Below are positions 1-9,016 of a stretch of 64,000 bases of DNA, piece after piece; positions within the stretch are counted from its first letter, which is position 1; the number at the start of each line of letters is the position of its first letter. Below the pieces are notes generated by a model. The model saw only the letters and a program-made list of their open reading frames with translations, was not told where the DNA came from and searched no databases. The stretch comes from Bradyrhizobium diazoefficiens. Its GTDB lineage: Bacteria; Pseudomonadota; Alphaproteobacteria; Rhizobiales; Xanthobacteraceae. Both the position numbers and the translations under genes were made by a program. The stretch is taken from positions 3,224,001 to 3,288,000 of the forward strand of contig NZ_CP067101.1 of NCBI RefSeq assembly GCF_016616425.1, read 5' to 3'.

Positions 1-30
1 CAGGAAGTTGAAGCGCTTGAAATAGTCCAT
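1..30 (-). CDS. possible start of a gene leaving the window (partial)
   Basis: A reverse-strand ATG at 28-30 opens a frame reading MDYFKRFNFL to the window edge. Ten codons are too few to identify a family. The stretch from 31 to about 214 has no other convincing gene, so it may be the 5' flank of this partial gene. Low confidence. Confidence 0.25.
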   Translation of the reverse strand, partial: MDYFKRFNFL

Positions 31-214
31 GTCAGGTCCCGAATGTGCGAGAGGCACAGCTCTCGATACATTCGATGACAGTCGGATGACTGTTGCGGAG
101 GCGGCGCGGAAACCTCTGGAGCTCTTGCTGGTTGACTCCTGCGAGCGGGGTGCATCCGGGGCTCAGCAAGGCGGAGTTCGAGGGAACGGCTGATATCCGG
201 CTGCCGGTGCCGAT

Positions 215-571
215 TTGAAACAGGGACAACAAGAGCGCTGGTTTTCGCGATTTGCCTCGGAAATCGCAACCCGGAGCGGCCGCCCCGGACCATTCGCGCT
301 GGCGCTCTGCTTCGTGGTGGTCTGGCTGATCAGCGGCCCGATATTCGGCTTCTCGGATACGTGGCAGCTGATCATGAACACGCTCAGCAGTATCGTCACA
401 TTCCTGATGGTGTTCCTCATACAGAACGCACAGAACAGGGACAGCACCGCACTCCAGCTCAAGCTTGACGAGCTCATTCGAACAAATGCTGCGCGGAAGG
501 ACCTCGTCGGCATCGAGGAAAAGTCGGAATCGGAAATCGAATCCAAGCGGCGCGAGACGCAGGGCAATTGA
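215..571 (+). CDS. low-affinity iron permease family small membrane protein
   Basis: A 118-residue protein with two hydrophobic segments (about 28-46 and 52-72). The second ends in FLIQNAQNRD, a hallmark of the low-affinity iron permease family (PF04120), and a charged cytoplasmic tail follows (KLDELIRTN). Family members of this size are common in rhizobia. The link to iron uptake comes from the fungal namesake and is not proven for the short bacterial forms. The start is a TTG with a weak ribosome site; there is no ATG before the second membrane helix. It converges with the Lrp-type gene downstream, with a gap of only 37 bases. Confidence 0.75.
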   Translation: MKQGQQERWFSRFASEIATRSGRPGPFALALCFVVVWLISGPIFGFSDTWQLIMNTLSSIVTFLMVFLIQNAQNRDSTALQLKLDELIRTNAARKDLVGIEEKSESEIESKRRETQGN

Positions 572-608
572 GTGCAGACCGGTCGGCGAATTCGAGAGCA
601 CGCCTCCG

Positions 609-1088
609 CTACCGCTTTGCCTCGCCGAACACCACCGTCGGCACCGCGCGGTTGACGATTTCGCGCAGGGCGAAGCTCGATTGCACGCGGGCGACACGCG
701 GCAGGCGGGATAGTTCAGTGCGGTGGATCCGCTCGAAATCCTGGATGTCGCGGGCGAGCACGATCAGGATGTAGTCGTCGGTACCCGACATCAGGAAGCA
801 GCGCACGACGGAGGGGCATTTCACCACCTCCGCCTCGAAGGCCTTCAGCGCATCATCGCTCTGGCTCTCCAGCGCGATGCGAACCAGCACCGTGGTGGTG
901 AGGCCGAACTGGGCAAGGTCGAGTGCGGCCTGGTAGGCCTGGATGTAGCCGTCGTCCTCGAGCGCCTTCTGCCGCCGTGCCAGCGCCGTGCTCGACAAGC
1001 CGATCTTGTTGGCAAGCTCGGCATGACTGGCGCGCGCATTGGTCGTGAGTTCCGCGAGGATCGCGAGGTCTTTCCGGTCGAGGGCCAA
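609..1088 (-). CDS. Lrp/AsnC family transcriptional regulator
   Basis: An amino-acid-responsive DNA-binding regulator of about 159 residues. It begins with an AsnC-type helix-turn-helix (LDRKDLAILAELTTNARAS...GLSSTALARRQKALEDDGYI), followed by the RAM ligand-sensing domain (VLVRIALES to VPTVVF). I chose the TTG at 1088 because it gives the usual family length and has GGAAA seven bases upstream. The frame is open to a GTG at 1166, which would add 26 untypical residues and lacks a ribosome site. It is divergent from alanine dehydrogenase, so it very probably controls that gene in response to alanine or a related amino acid, as AldR-type regulators do elsewhere. Confidence 0.85.
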   Translation of the reverse strand: MALDRKDLAILAELTTNARASHAELANKIGLSSTALARRQKALEDDGYIQAYQAALDLAQFGLTTTVLVRIALESQSDDALKAFEAEVVKCPSVVRCFLMSGTDDYILIVLARDIQDFERIHRTELSRLPRVARVQSSFALREIVNRAVPTVVFGEAKR

Positions 1089-1231
1089 GGTTTCGTTTCC
1101 AGCGTGAAAGGGCACTTCGGCGCCGGAAACCGGCGCGGGCCTGCTGAAACTAGCGGATATTTGCACGAAACCAAACCGGCCCCGTCGCTACGATGACGCG
1201 CGGAATCAATGCATTGGTGAAGGAGCTCAAG

Positions 1232-2347
<1,116 letters not shown>

Positions 2348-2661
2348 AGCCCCGCAACCCCTGTCATTGCGGATGTAGCGAAGATTCCATGGGGAGTGGA
2401 TAGCGACCGGTATGCCGATGTGGAACGAGTGCGATTCGAGCCTCGGCCGGAGTTGAACGCCGGTGAGGCGGTCCGCCGGCGCTATCTGGTCCTTTAGGCT
2501 GAGCACGGCGTCCAAACAGGGCGGAAGAAGAAAACCAGTGTCCCAGGTCTCTCCGGCGGAAGGAGTTTCCCCTCCGGGGGACAAAAACGCCAATCGCTTC
2601 CATTGCCGTTTGGCGCCGAAACGACGACATTCCACTCACAATTTGATGGATTGGCGTAGCC
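2348..2661. other. intergenic stretch without a recognisable gene
   Basis: These 314 bases follow ald. I see no gene with a convincing start. A short GC hairpin (cccctccggggg, near 2571-2582) is the only local structure. The segment near 2365-2400 resembles the degenerate intergenic repeats common in this genus. Confidence 0.4.
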
Positions 2662-2880
2662 ATGGAACGCACTGGATTTGAGCCGTTCGGCGAGCAGCTG
2701 GTGTGCGCGGCGGATGCGCAACCGAACTCGCGCGCGTCAAAGCTCCTGCTGCGGGTCGGCACCGGGCTTTTCTGGTCGCTTGTCGCCGGCATCGTGCTGG
2801 CCCGTGCGGCCTTCTTCGAGCCGGGCATCTATGATGGCTTTAGCCGGGTCGCCTCGCTTGCCAAGAGCCTGATCTTCTGA
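2662..2880 (+). CDS. small single-pass membrane protein, unknown function
   Basis: A 72-residue frame with a polar N-terminal third (MERTGFEPFGEQLV), one hydrophobic segment at about 29-52 (LLRVGTGLFWSLVAGIVLARAAFF) and a short C-terminal tail. The lone membrane anchor and typical codon use argue for a real gene. There is no clear ribosome site before the ATG, and I recognise no family. It lies in the same direction as, and just ahead of, the YeiH-type exporter gene. Confidence 0.45.
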   Translation: MERTGFEPFGEQLVCAADAQPNSRASKLLLRVGTGLFWSLVAGIVLARAAFFEPGIYDGFSRVASLAKSLIF

Positions 2881-2991
2881 TGCTCGATTATTCCGGTCGA
2901 GGACAGAACTTCCCTCGGCCCTGATATGCCGAAAACTTATTCCCCAAAGGGATCGCGGTGCGTATAAATCTTTCTCCTCTGGGAGAGATTT

Positions 2992-4050
2992 GTGTCGCAG
3001 AATCAAGCATCCAGCCCGGCTGACGCCAAGCCGACCACTGCCGCTAGCCGCCTCGTCGCGCTGATTCCCGGCATTCTCCTCTGTATCGCGGTGGCAGGTG
3101 TTTCAGCCCTGCTCGAGCACTTGGAGCTCGGCGTCTTCGAGCATCCCTATCTCGAGGCGCTGGTGATGGCGATCCTGCTCGGGATGGCGCTCCGCAGCTT
3201 CTGGAAGCCGGCGCCTCGCTGGCAGGGCGGCATCGCCTTCAGTGCCAAACAGCTTCTTGAAGTGGCGGTGATGCTGCTGGGCGCCTCCATCAGCTTCGCG
3301 GCCATCGCCGCCTCGGGCATCGCGCTTTTGGTGTCGATTGCAGCCGTTGTGGTGATCGCACTCTGCGTCTCATTCGGCCTCAGCCGCATGCTCGGCCTGT
3401 CGACGCGGCTGTCGATCCTGATCGCCTGCGGCAACTCGATCTGCGGCAATTCCGCGATCGCCGCCGTGGCACCGATCATCGGCGCCGACAGTGACGAGAT
3501 CGCATCCTCGATCTCCTTCACGGCGGTCCTCGGCGTGATGATGGTGCTGGGCCTGCCGCTGTTGATCCCGCTGCTGCAACTATCGGCGACGCAATACGGC
3601 ATCCTCGCGGGCCTTACGGTCTATGCGGTACCGCAGGTGCTGGCGGCGACGGTGCCGGCCGGCCTCGTCTCGACGCAGATCGGCACGCTCGTGAAGCTGA
3701 TGCGCGTCTTGATGCTCGGGCCGGTGGTCGTCGGCCTGTCGCTCGTCGCCTCGCGCTGGCAGAGCGACGCCAAGAAGACCAATGTAGGCTTCTTCCGCCT
3801 GGTCCCGTGGTTCATCCTCGGCTTTCTCGCGCTGGCGACTCTGCGCTCCCTGGAGATCGTGCCGGCCACGGTGGTCGGGCCGGTGACGAAGATCACCAGC
3901 TTTCTCACCGTGGTGTCGATGGCCGCGCTCGGATTGGGCGTCGACGTGCGCGTGCTCGCCAATGTCGGGGGCAGGGTGACGGCCGCCGTGATGCTGTCGC
4001 TGATGCTGCTGCTCGGCATCAGCATCGTGCTGGTTCACTGGTTTAAGTGA
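2992..4050 (+). CDS. YeiH/UPF0324 family putative sulfate exporter
   Basis: A polytopic inner-membrane protein of 352 residues with about ten hydrophobic helices. The family core is clear: LLEVAVMLLGASISF, then the signature ACGNSICGNSAIAAVAPIIGA at about 142-162, then the second half with QIGTLVKLMRV and a C-terminal ALGLGVDVR. This is the conserved hypothetical 698 family (PF03601), annotated as a putative sulfate exporter; transport substrate and direction are largely unproven. The start is a GTG at 2992 preceded by GGGAGAG. If sulfate or sulfite export is right, it fits the sulfur-type ABC module next door. Confidence 0.85.
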   Translation: MSQNQASSPADAKPTTAASRLVALIPGILLCIAVAGVSALLEHLELGVFEHPYLEALVMAILLGMALRSFWKPAPRWQGGIAFSAKQLLEVAVMLLGASISFAAIAASGIALLVSIAAVVVIALCVSFGLSRMLGLSTRLSILIACGNSICGNSAIAAVAPIIGADSDEIASSISFTAVLGVMMVLGLPLLIPLLQLSATQYGILAGLTVYAVPQVLAATVPAGLVSTQIGTLVKLMRVLMLGPVVVGLSLVASRWQSDAKKTNVGFFRLVPWFILGFLALATLRSLEIVPATVVGPVTKITSFLTVVSMAALGLGVDVRVLANVGGRVTAAVMLSLMLLLGISIVLVHWFK

Positions 4051-4090
4051 TTGCAGGAGTCTGTTGCAGTCAATGTGAGGAGAGATACCC

Positions 4091-4135
4091 CTCATCCGGC
4101 GCTTCGCGCCACCTTCTCCCACAAGGGGAGAAGGG
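4091..4135. repeat. intergenic palindromic repeat, CTCATCCGGCGC family
   Basis: This block reads ctcatccggcgcttcgcgcc followed by a second stem. The first hairpin is GGCGC-ttc-GCGCC at 4098-4110. A closely similar block occurs at 53081-53126, with ctcacccggcgcttcgcgcc followed by an ACCTCTCC...GGAGAGGT stem. It is a dispersed element of the kind common in rhizobial genomes. Confidence 0.75.
4112..4134. terminator. likely bidirectional terminator stem-loop
   Basis: CCTTCTCCC pairs with GGGAGAAGG across a five-base loop (acaag). It lies between the converging YeiH-type gene and the ABC transporter operon, where a shared terminator is expected. It is the second stem of the repeat at 4091-4135. 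Confidence 0.6.
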
Positions 4136-4165
4136 AAGGGCAGTGAGCAAGCGTCGGCTGAACGC

Positions 4166-5038
4166 CTAAATCACGTCGGCCAGCGAATGACCGTGCAGCT
4201 CGATGTTGAGGCCCTGCATGCCCATGTCGTTGATCTCGCCGCCCATTGCCTTCAGACTTTCCTCGCGGATCAGCGACATCAGTCCGCGGCGCAGCGCCAG
4301 GAACTCCGATGACATCATCATCGATTGCTGCCGCGGCCGTTCCAGCGGGATCGGGATCTCCGCCTTGATCGAGCCGGGGCGCGCGGTCATGCAGTAGACG
4401 CGGTCGGAGAGGAAGATCGCTTCGTCGATGTCGTGGGTGACGAACAGCACCGAGATCTTCAGCCGCTGCCACATGTTGGTGAGGATCTGCTGCATGATGA
4501 CGCGGGTCTGCGCGTCGAGCGCGCCGAACGGCTCGTCGAGCAGCAGCACTTTCGGGCCCGTGGCGAGCGCGCGGACGATACCGACGCGCTGCTTCATGCC
4601 ACCGGAGAGCTTTTCCGGATAATGCTTCTCGAAGGCTTCCAACCCTGCGAGGCCGAGCAGTGTGCGCGCGGCACGCTCGCGCTGCGAGCGTGCCATGCCG
4701 CGCATCTTCAGGCCGAACTCCACGTTCTCCCGCACCGTTTTCCAGGGAAACAGCGAATATTGCTGGAACACCATGCCGCGTTCGGCGCTGGGGCCGTTCA
4801 CGCGCTCGCCGTCGACGGTGACCTTTCCGGTGGTCGGCTTGAGAAAGCCGGCGACCGCATTGAGCAGGGTCGATTTTCCGCAGCCGGAGGGCCCGACAAT
4901 CGAGACGAATTCGCCGGGCTTCACGTGGATCTCCGTGTCGGTCACGGCCTGTACCGGACCCTCGATCGTCTCATAGGCGAGGGAGAAGTTCTTGACCTCG
5001 ACGGAGCCCTTCCGAACGTTCGCGATCATATCGCTCAT
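4166..5038 (-). CDS. ABC transporter ATPase, taurine/nitrate/sulfonate type
   Basis: The energising subunit of an importer, 290 residues. Walker A is GPSGCGKST at 49-57, and a QYSLFPW Q-loop, the LSGGMKQR signature, Walker B VLLLDEPFGALD and the H-loop VTHDIDEA all follow. The sequence belongs to the SsuB/TauB/NrtD group. The ATG at 5038 overlaps the stop of the permease gene by four bases (ATGA), which fixes the start; a longer upstream reading frame is permease shadow. It is the last gene of a binding protein-permease-ATPase operon. The substrate cannot be read from sequence; sulfonate, nitrate and thiocyanate-like compounds are possible. Confidence 0.93.
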   Translation of the reverse strand: MSDMIANVRKGSVEVKNFSLAYETIEGPVQAVTDTEIHVKPGEFVSIVGPSGCGKSTLLNAVAGFLKPTTGKVTVDGERVNGPSAERGMVFQQYSLFPWKTVRENVEFGLKMRGMARSQRERAARTLLGLAGLEAFEKHYPEKLSGGMKQRVGIVRALATGPKVLLLDEPFGALDAQTRVIMQQILTNMWQRLKISVLFVTHDIDEAIFLSDRVYCMTARPGSIKAEIPIPLERPRQQSMMMSSEFLALRRGLMSLIREESLKAMGGEINDMGMQGLNIELHGHSLADVI

Positions 5039-5940
5039 GTCGACCTCCACGGCATCACCAATTGCCCCGCGGCCCTGATCAGCAGGCTCGATCCGAGGCC
5101 GAGCACGCCGATCGCGATCATACCAAGCGCGATGTCGGCATACTGGACCAGCGAATAGGCCTCCCAGGTGAAGTAGCCGATGCCGTATTGCCCGGAGATC
5201 ATCTCGGCGGCGATCAGCGAAACCCAGGCTACACCCATGCCGACCGTGAGGCCGGTGAAGATGTGCGGCAATGACGCCGGAAAATAAACCTCGCGGAAGA
5301 TCGAGCGTTCCCGCGCGCCGAGGCATTGGGCGGCGCGGACCAGCACCGGATCGACCAGCGACATGCCGTGCAGTGTGTTGACCAGGATCGGGAAGAACGA
5401 GCCGAGGAAGGTGATGAAGACGATGCTCTGCTCGTTGGTCGGCCACAGCATGATCGCCATTGGCACCCAGGCAATGGCCGGAATCGGCCGCAGCACTTCG
5501 GCCACCGGGAAGATCACCTCATGCACCAGCTTGAAGCGACCCATGATCAGGCCGAGGGGCACGCCGACGATGGCCGCAAGCGAGAATCCGATGAAGATGC
5601 GCCGGCAGCTCAGTGCGATGTGCAGCAGGAATTTGGGGTCGTGGATCGCCTTGGTGAAGCTCGCATAGACCGCGAGCGGCGTGGGTACGTTGGTGAAGCG
5701 CACGAAGAACACCATGCGATAGGTCGTGAGCAGATGCCAGAGCAGGAGGAATGCGAGCAGCGAGATCACACCGATCGCGGTCGCGCGCAGTCCCACCCGG
5801 TTGAGCCGGTACCATCGCAGCGCGAGCGTTCCGAAAGAGGGTGCCGAGGCTGATGTGATGGCGGGCGCGGGGCCCGCCTCCGCGATGGCTGTGGCCGGCA
5901 TGCCGTCCTCGGGATGCCTCAGGAGGGCGGGGCTGCTCAC
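5035..5940 (-). CDS. ABC transporter permease, taurine/nitrate/sulfonate type
   Basis: An inner-membrane channel subunit of 301 residues. An N-terminal polar tail of about 50 residues is followed by roughly six hydrophobic helices. The family core is obvious: PTPLAVYASF, GFSLAAIVGVPLGLIMG, VLRPIPAIAWVPMAIMLW, and the EAA-loop region AAQCLGARERSIFREVYFPASLPHIFTGL that docks on the ATPase. It is of the TauC/SsuC/NrtB type. Start and stop overlap the neighbouring genes by four bases on both sides, showing tight translational coupling in the operon. Confidence 0.93.
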   Translation of the reverse strand: MSSPALLRHPEDGMPATAIAEAGPAPAITSASAPSFGTLALRWYRLNRVGLRATAIGVISLLAFLLLWHLLTTYRMVFFVRFTNVPTPLAVYASFTKAIHDPKFLLHIALSCRRIFIGFSLAAIVGVPLGLIMGRFKLVHEVIFPVAEVLRPIPAIAWVPMAIMLWPTNEQSIVFITFLGSFFPILVNTLHGMSLVDPVLVRAAQCLGARERSIFREVYFPASLPHIFTGLTVGMGVAWVSLIAAEMISGQYGIGYFTWEAYSLVQYADIALGMIAIGVLGLGSSLLIRAAGQLVMPWRST

Positions 5941-7358
5941 GTCTTGCCTCCGCCGACGGCTGCCTTCACTGCTTCCTCGAAGCCGAGCACCTTGCCACCG
6001 ATCTTGGCGGCATAGGCTTCCGCGTCCTTCTTGAGCAGGAACGGGGCGACGTCGCTCTTGCCGACCGCGAAGAAGGCCTGGTCGGCGAACAGCTTGATGC
6101 CGCGGGTCGTGTCGAAGACATAGGCCACGTCGATCTTCTTGCCCTTTGCCTTGAAGTCGGCATAAGCCCCCAATGTGCAGCCAGCCGACGAGAAGGGCAG
6201 AATGCCAATGCCGTCGACCCAGACCTCGCCGGCCTTGCGCGGTTCGATGATGGGCTTCTTGCAGAAGCTGTCCTGGCCCGAGATTTCGTAGTTCTTAGTG
6301 CTCGCAAGCTGCGCGTCGTAGTCGAGCTTCATCTCGGCATAGGCCTTGCGGATGTAGGAATCATCGACCCACTTCTTCGGATCGAATTCCTTCATGCGGC
6401 CGAGGTTTTGCAGCACCTTGACGTCGATTGCGGCCGCATCGATCAGCGCCGGCTTGATCGTGGGATCGGTGGTCATGTTGCCGCTCGGGCCGAGGAAGAT
6501 GTAGACGACTTCCTTGTTGATGCCGGTCCATTCCTGGATCTTTTCGGCGGCGAGCTTGGGATCATCGCGCAGCCATTGGTTGGCAGCGATCAGCGCCTTG
6601 AAGTAGGCGACAACGACTTCGGGATACTTCTCCGCAAAATCGGTTCGCACCACGATGCCGTGCCACGTCGGCAGGTTCGTTTCGACGCCGTCGAAGATCT
6701 TCCGCGCGAAGCCGCGGAAGGGCAAGAGCTCGGCGAAGGGAACGAAATCGGCATGCGCGTCGATCTTCTTCTCCTGCAGGTTGGTCGAGCCGACCTCCGG
6801 GCTCTGGCTCACGAGCTGGAAGAAATCCGCGGTGTAGCCGCGATCCTGCATCGCCTTCAGCACCATGCCATGCGCAGCTGAGCCGAAGGGCACACTGACG
6901 AGCTTGCCCTTGAGATCGGCGAGATCGTAATAGGGCGAGTCCTTGTGAACGACGATGCCGTTGCCGGAGCCTTCGAGGCTGTAGGCGGCAACGCCGATCA
7001 GCCGGCTCTTGCTCTCGGGGTTGCTCTCGAAGGTGAACCCGTTAACGATCAGCGGATAGTCGCCCATCATGCCGATCTGCAGCTTGTTCGCCATCATCGC
7101 GTTGGTGACGGGCGGACCCGAGGTGAAGTTCTGCCACTCCAGCTCGAACTTGATATTGGCGTACTTGCCGTCCTTCGGCAGGTACTTTTCCAAGAGATGC
7201 AATTGGCGGATGACGATGCCGGCAGTCACCGTGTTGGTGGTGGTGTCCTGCGTTCCTATGCCGAGCGTGACGGTTTCCGCGGAGGCCGGCTGTGCGACTA
7301 GAAGCGCCAGCGACGTCACCGACATCGCGATCGAGAGCGTGGGAAGATGGCGGACCAT
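5937..7358 (-). CDS. ABC transporter substrate-binding protein with an extra C-terminal domain
   Basis: A periplasmic receptor of 473 residues. A signal peptide (about 28 residues, ending QPASA) precedes an NMT1/TauA-type binding fold (TVTLGIGTQ, IRQLHLLEKYL, KLQIGMMGDYPL, LKGKLVSVPFGSAAHG). TauA-like proteins are usually near 330 residues. Here about 100 further residues follow, with two cysteines (DSFCKKP, SAGCTLGAY) and a segment (YVFDTTRGIKLFADQAFF...GGKVLGFEEA) that reminds me of NosL-like domains; this last point is tentative. The ATG at 7358 is chosen because GAGG lies six bases upstream; two in-frame ATGs at 7364 and 7370 are alternatives. It is the first gene of the operon. Confidence 0.88.
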   Translation of the reverse strand: MVRHLPTLSIAMSVTSLALLVAQPASAETVTLGIGTQDTTTNTVTAGIVIRQLHLLEKYLPKDGKYANIKFELEWQNFTSGPPVTNAMMANKLQIGMMGDYPLIVNGFTFESNPESKSRLIGVAAYSLEGSGNGIVVHKDSPYYDLADLKGKLVSVPFGSAAHGMVLKAMQDRGYTADFFQLVSQSPEVGSTNLQEKKIDAHADFVPFAELLPFRGFARKIFDGVETNLPTWHGIVVRTDFAEKYPEVVVAYFKALIAANQWLRDDPKLAAEKIQEWTGINKEVVYIFLGPSGNMTTDPTIKPALIDAAAIDVKVLQNLGRMKEFDPKKWVDDSYIRKAYAEMKLDYDAQLASTKNYEISGQDSFCKKPIIEPRKAGEVWVDGIGILPFSSAGCTLGAYADFKAKGKKIDVAYVFDTTRGIKLFADQAFFAVGKSDVAPFLLKKDAEAYAAKIGGKVLGFEEAVKAAVGGGKT

Positions 7359-7442
7359 TCTCATCCTCATTCGGTTGGATGTGCTGTGATTGCCATGATT
7401 GGGTGAGGGCACCGGCAGGGCAAATCCGGAATGAGCGCTGCA

Positions 7443-7457
7443 GTCGATTAGTTGCCG
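7443..7457 (-). promoter_or_regulatory. CAACTAAT motif upstream of the binding-protein operon
   Basis: On the reverse strand the sequence reads GGCAACTAATCGAC, about 85-100 bases before the binding-protein start. The same core recurs at 8854-8872 and 9811-9828, upstream of the other genes of this module. It is a candidate operator for the Crp/Fnr regulator next door. Confidence 0.4.
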
Positions 7458-7539
7458 GGAAAAGCTGATTGCATACTCCTTGGGCAGTCCTGCACTGTAA
7501 AGCCGCTTGCCTGTGCAGCGGCGCCGGTCGCACAGTCTG

Positions 7540-8313
7540 TTAATCAGATGCGTGTCCACGCATCTCCACCAGCACGTCGGTCCGGCAGACCACGATCTGC
7601 GACCGCTTGGTCACGACGATTCCCTTTTCCTGCATGCGCTTCAGGCTGATCGTGACCCATTGCCGGGTCGCACCGACCATGTGGGCGATGTCGGCATGGG
7701 TGAAAGCGGCAGCGATCACTCGTCCGTCGGCGTCCTCGACGCCGTAGAGATCGACGAGATGCAGCAGCAGGTGTGCGAGGCGTTGCGTGATCGAGCGTGT
7801 TCCCAGCATCTGTGCCAGGGCCGAATAGCACTTGCCCTTGAAGGTGAGGCCCTCGATCAGGCCGATGGCAAGGTTCGGGATCTCTGCGGCAAGGGACCGC
7901 AACTCCTTTCCGGGCAGGTGCACCACGCTGCAATTGCTGGATGCGACGCCGGACCATTGGTGCACGGTGCCTTCGAATACTTCGGGCCCGCCGACGAAAT
8001 TGCCGGCATGCCAATAAGCGAGCGTGATTTCGCGCCCGAGAGGGGAGGTATAGAACACCCGGATGCGGCCGCTCTCGATCAGCCAGATGCCGTCATGCTT
8101 ACCGCCCTGGCTGAACAGGGTCTGGCCGCGGTTGAGCACCTTTCGCCTGCCCTGCCTCAGCACAAGCTCGCGTTCCCGCGGTGAGAGCTTGTCCATCAGC
8201 GGCGGCGGGCCGCCGATCCATTGCTGGTTTTCGGTGAGCAGCAGCGAAGAGCTGCCTGCCGGCCGGACTGCCGGGGGAACACCCCCGCGAACCACATTTG
8301 CCGCCTGCAACAT
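7540..8313 (-). CDS. Crp/Fnr family transcriptional regulator
   Basis: A regulator of 257 residues with an N-terminal cyclic-nucleotide-like sensor domain (about 45-150: RQGRRKVLNRGQTLFSQGG, DGIWLIESGRIRVFY, EITLAYWHAGNFVGG). A C-terminal Crp-type helix-turn-helix follows (FTHADIAHMVGATRQWVTISLKRMQEKGIV). No cysteine cluster is visible for an Fnr-type iron-sulfur centre, so a small-molecule effector is more likely. The ATG at 8313 has GGAGG six bases upstream; the adjacent GTG at 8316 is less likely. Its place between the ABC operon and the reductase genes makes it the obvious regulator of both. Repeated CAACTAAT motifs in those upstream regions support this, as inference. Confidence 0.9.
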   Translation of the reverse strand: MLQAANVVRGGVPPAVRPAGSSSLLLTENQQWIGGPPPLMDKLSPRERELVLRQGRRKVLNRGQTLFSQGGKHDGIWLIESGRIRVFYTSPLGREITLAYWHAGNFVGGPEVFEGTVHQWSGVASSNCSVVHLPGKELRSLAAEIPNLAIGLIEGLTFKGKCYSALAQMLGTRSITQRLAHLLLHLVDLYGVEDADGRVIAAAFTHADIAHMVGATRQWVTISLKRMQEKGIVVTKRSQIVVCRTDVLVEMRGHASD

Positions 8314-8374
8314 CACCTGCCTCCGGAACGTTCAATTCGTTCTAAAGAGGAGCAATGTCCGTGCCAGTTGCTCG

Positions 8375-8409
8375 ACTGTCATCGCGGGCTGAAGGCGGGC
8401 GATGACAGT
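8375..8409. terminator. perfect 11-bp stem-loop between DUF971 and Crp-type genes
   Basis: ACTGTCATCGC (8375-8385) pairs perfectly with GCGATGACAGT (8399-8409) across a 13-base loop. It lies downstream of the DUF971 gene and upstream of the regulator, both on the reverse strand. There is no clear T-run, so terminator, attenuator and repeat remnant are all possible. Confidence 0.45.
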
Positions 8410-8501
8410 ATTCCAGAGACTTCAGTGAGATGCAGAGGGAGCGCGGCGCACTGGATTGCCGCTTTCGCGGGAATGATACTGGAGGCGGACGATCTAGGCG
8501 T

Positions 8502-8807
8502 CTAACGGTTCGCCAGGCTCAACAGATACGGCTTCGGGTAAATTCCCCGATTGTGCCCATCCGAGAACGAGATGTTCAGCCCGTAGCCGAGATCGCCGAT
8601 CTCGGTGATGGCGATGCCGGGGAAGCGTTCGGGGAAGCGGCCGTCGAAGCGGGCGCGGGTGCAGTGGGCGCATTTGCAGGAGAGGCGGAGTGTTTCGGCG
8701 GGAACGCTCAGCGAATCGTCCTGCGTGGTACGGATGACGAGCGACGCCGGATCGGCGCCGGCTTCGTAGTCGGCCGCGGTCGGTGCCACCAATGCGGTCA
8801 TGGTCAT
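8502..8807 (-). CDS. DUF971 domain protein
   Basis: A 101-residue protein of the DUF971 family (PF06155), the domain also found at the N-terminus of gamma-butyrobetaine hydroxylase. The zinc-type cysteine cluster CKCAHC (Cys44, 46, 49), then FPGIAI, GDLGYGLNISFSDGHNRGIYP and a terminal YLL are all canonical. Free-standing members often sit near iron-sulfur or Mrp-type genes; their biochemical role is unknown. The ATG at 8807 has GGAGG six bases upstream; a second ATG at 8801 is possible. It is divergent from the ferredoxin reductase gene, sharing a 209-base control region. Confidence 0.85.
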   Translation of the reverse strand: MTMTALVAPTAADYEAGADPASLVIRTTQDDSLSVPAETLRLSCKCAHCTRARFDGRFPERFPGIAITEIGDLGYGLNISFSDGHNRGIYPKPYLLSLANR

Positions 8808-8853
8808 GACGAACCTCCGGCTTCCTTGTATGCCGTCGCGGGCGAACGCGAAT

Positions 8854-8872
8854 AGCAACTAATTGCCGTTGC
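8854..8872. promoter_or_regulatory. GCAACTAATTGC motif in the DUF971/reductase control region
   Basis: The motif contains the inverted repeat GCAA-ctaa-TTGC (8855-8866). It lies about 47 bases upstream of DUF971 and about 145 upstream of the reductase. A weaker copy (gaaactaatcc) follows at 8929-8939. See the matching motifs at 7443-7457 and 9811-9828. Confidence 0.4.
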
Positions 8873-9016
8873 GAGCCCGTGGCGCTGATCCTCGCCGCCT
8901 CGTCTTCGATCATCGCCCGCGAAATTTGAAACTAATCCACCGGGGATTTCACTTCCGCGTTGTCGGGCTCTCCTCTTTCCGAAACGTTCTGCGCCATCGA
9001 TCGCTGAGGAGAGACG

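Noticed and set aside
7359..7559. Longer N-terminus for the binding protein
   Set aside because: The extra residues precede a normal signal peptide and lack a ribosome site. The ATG at 7358 has GAGG at proper distance.
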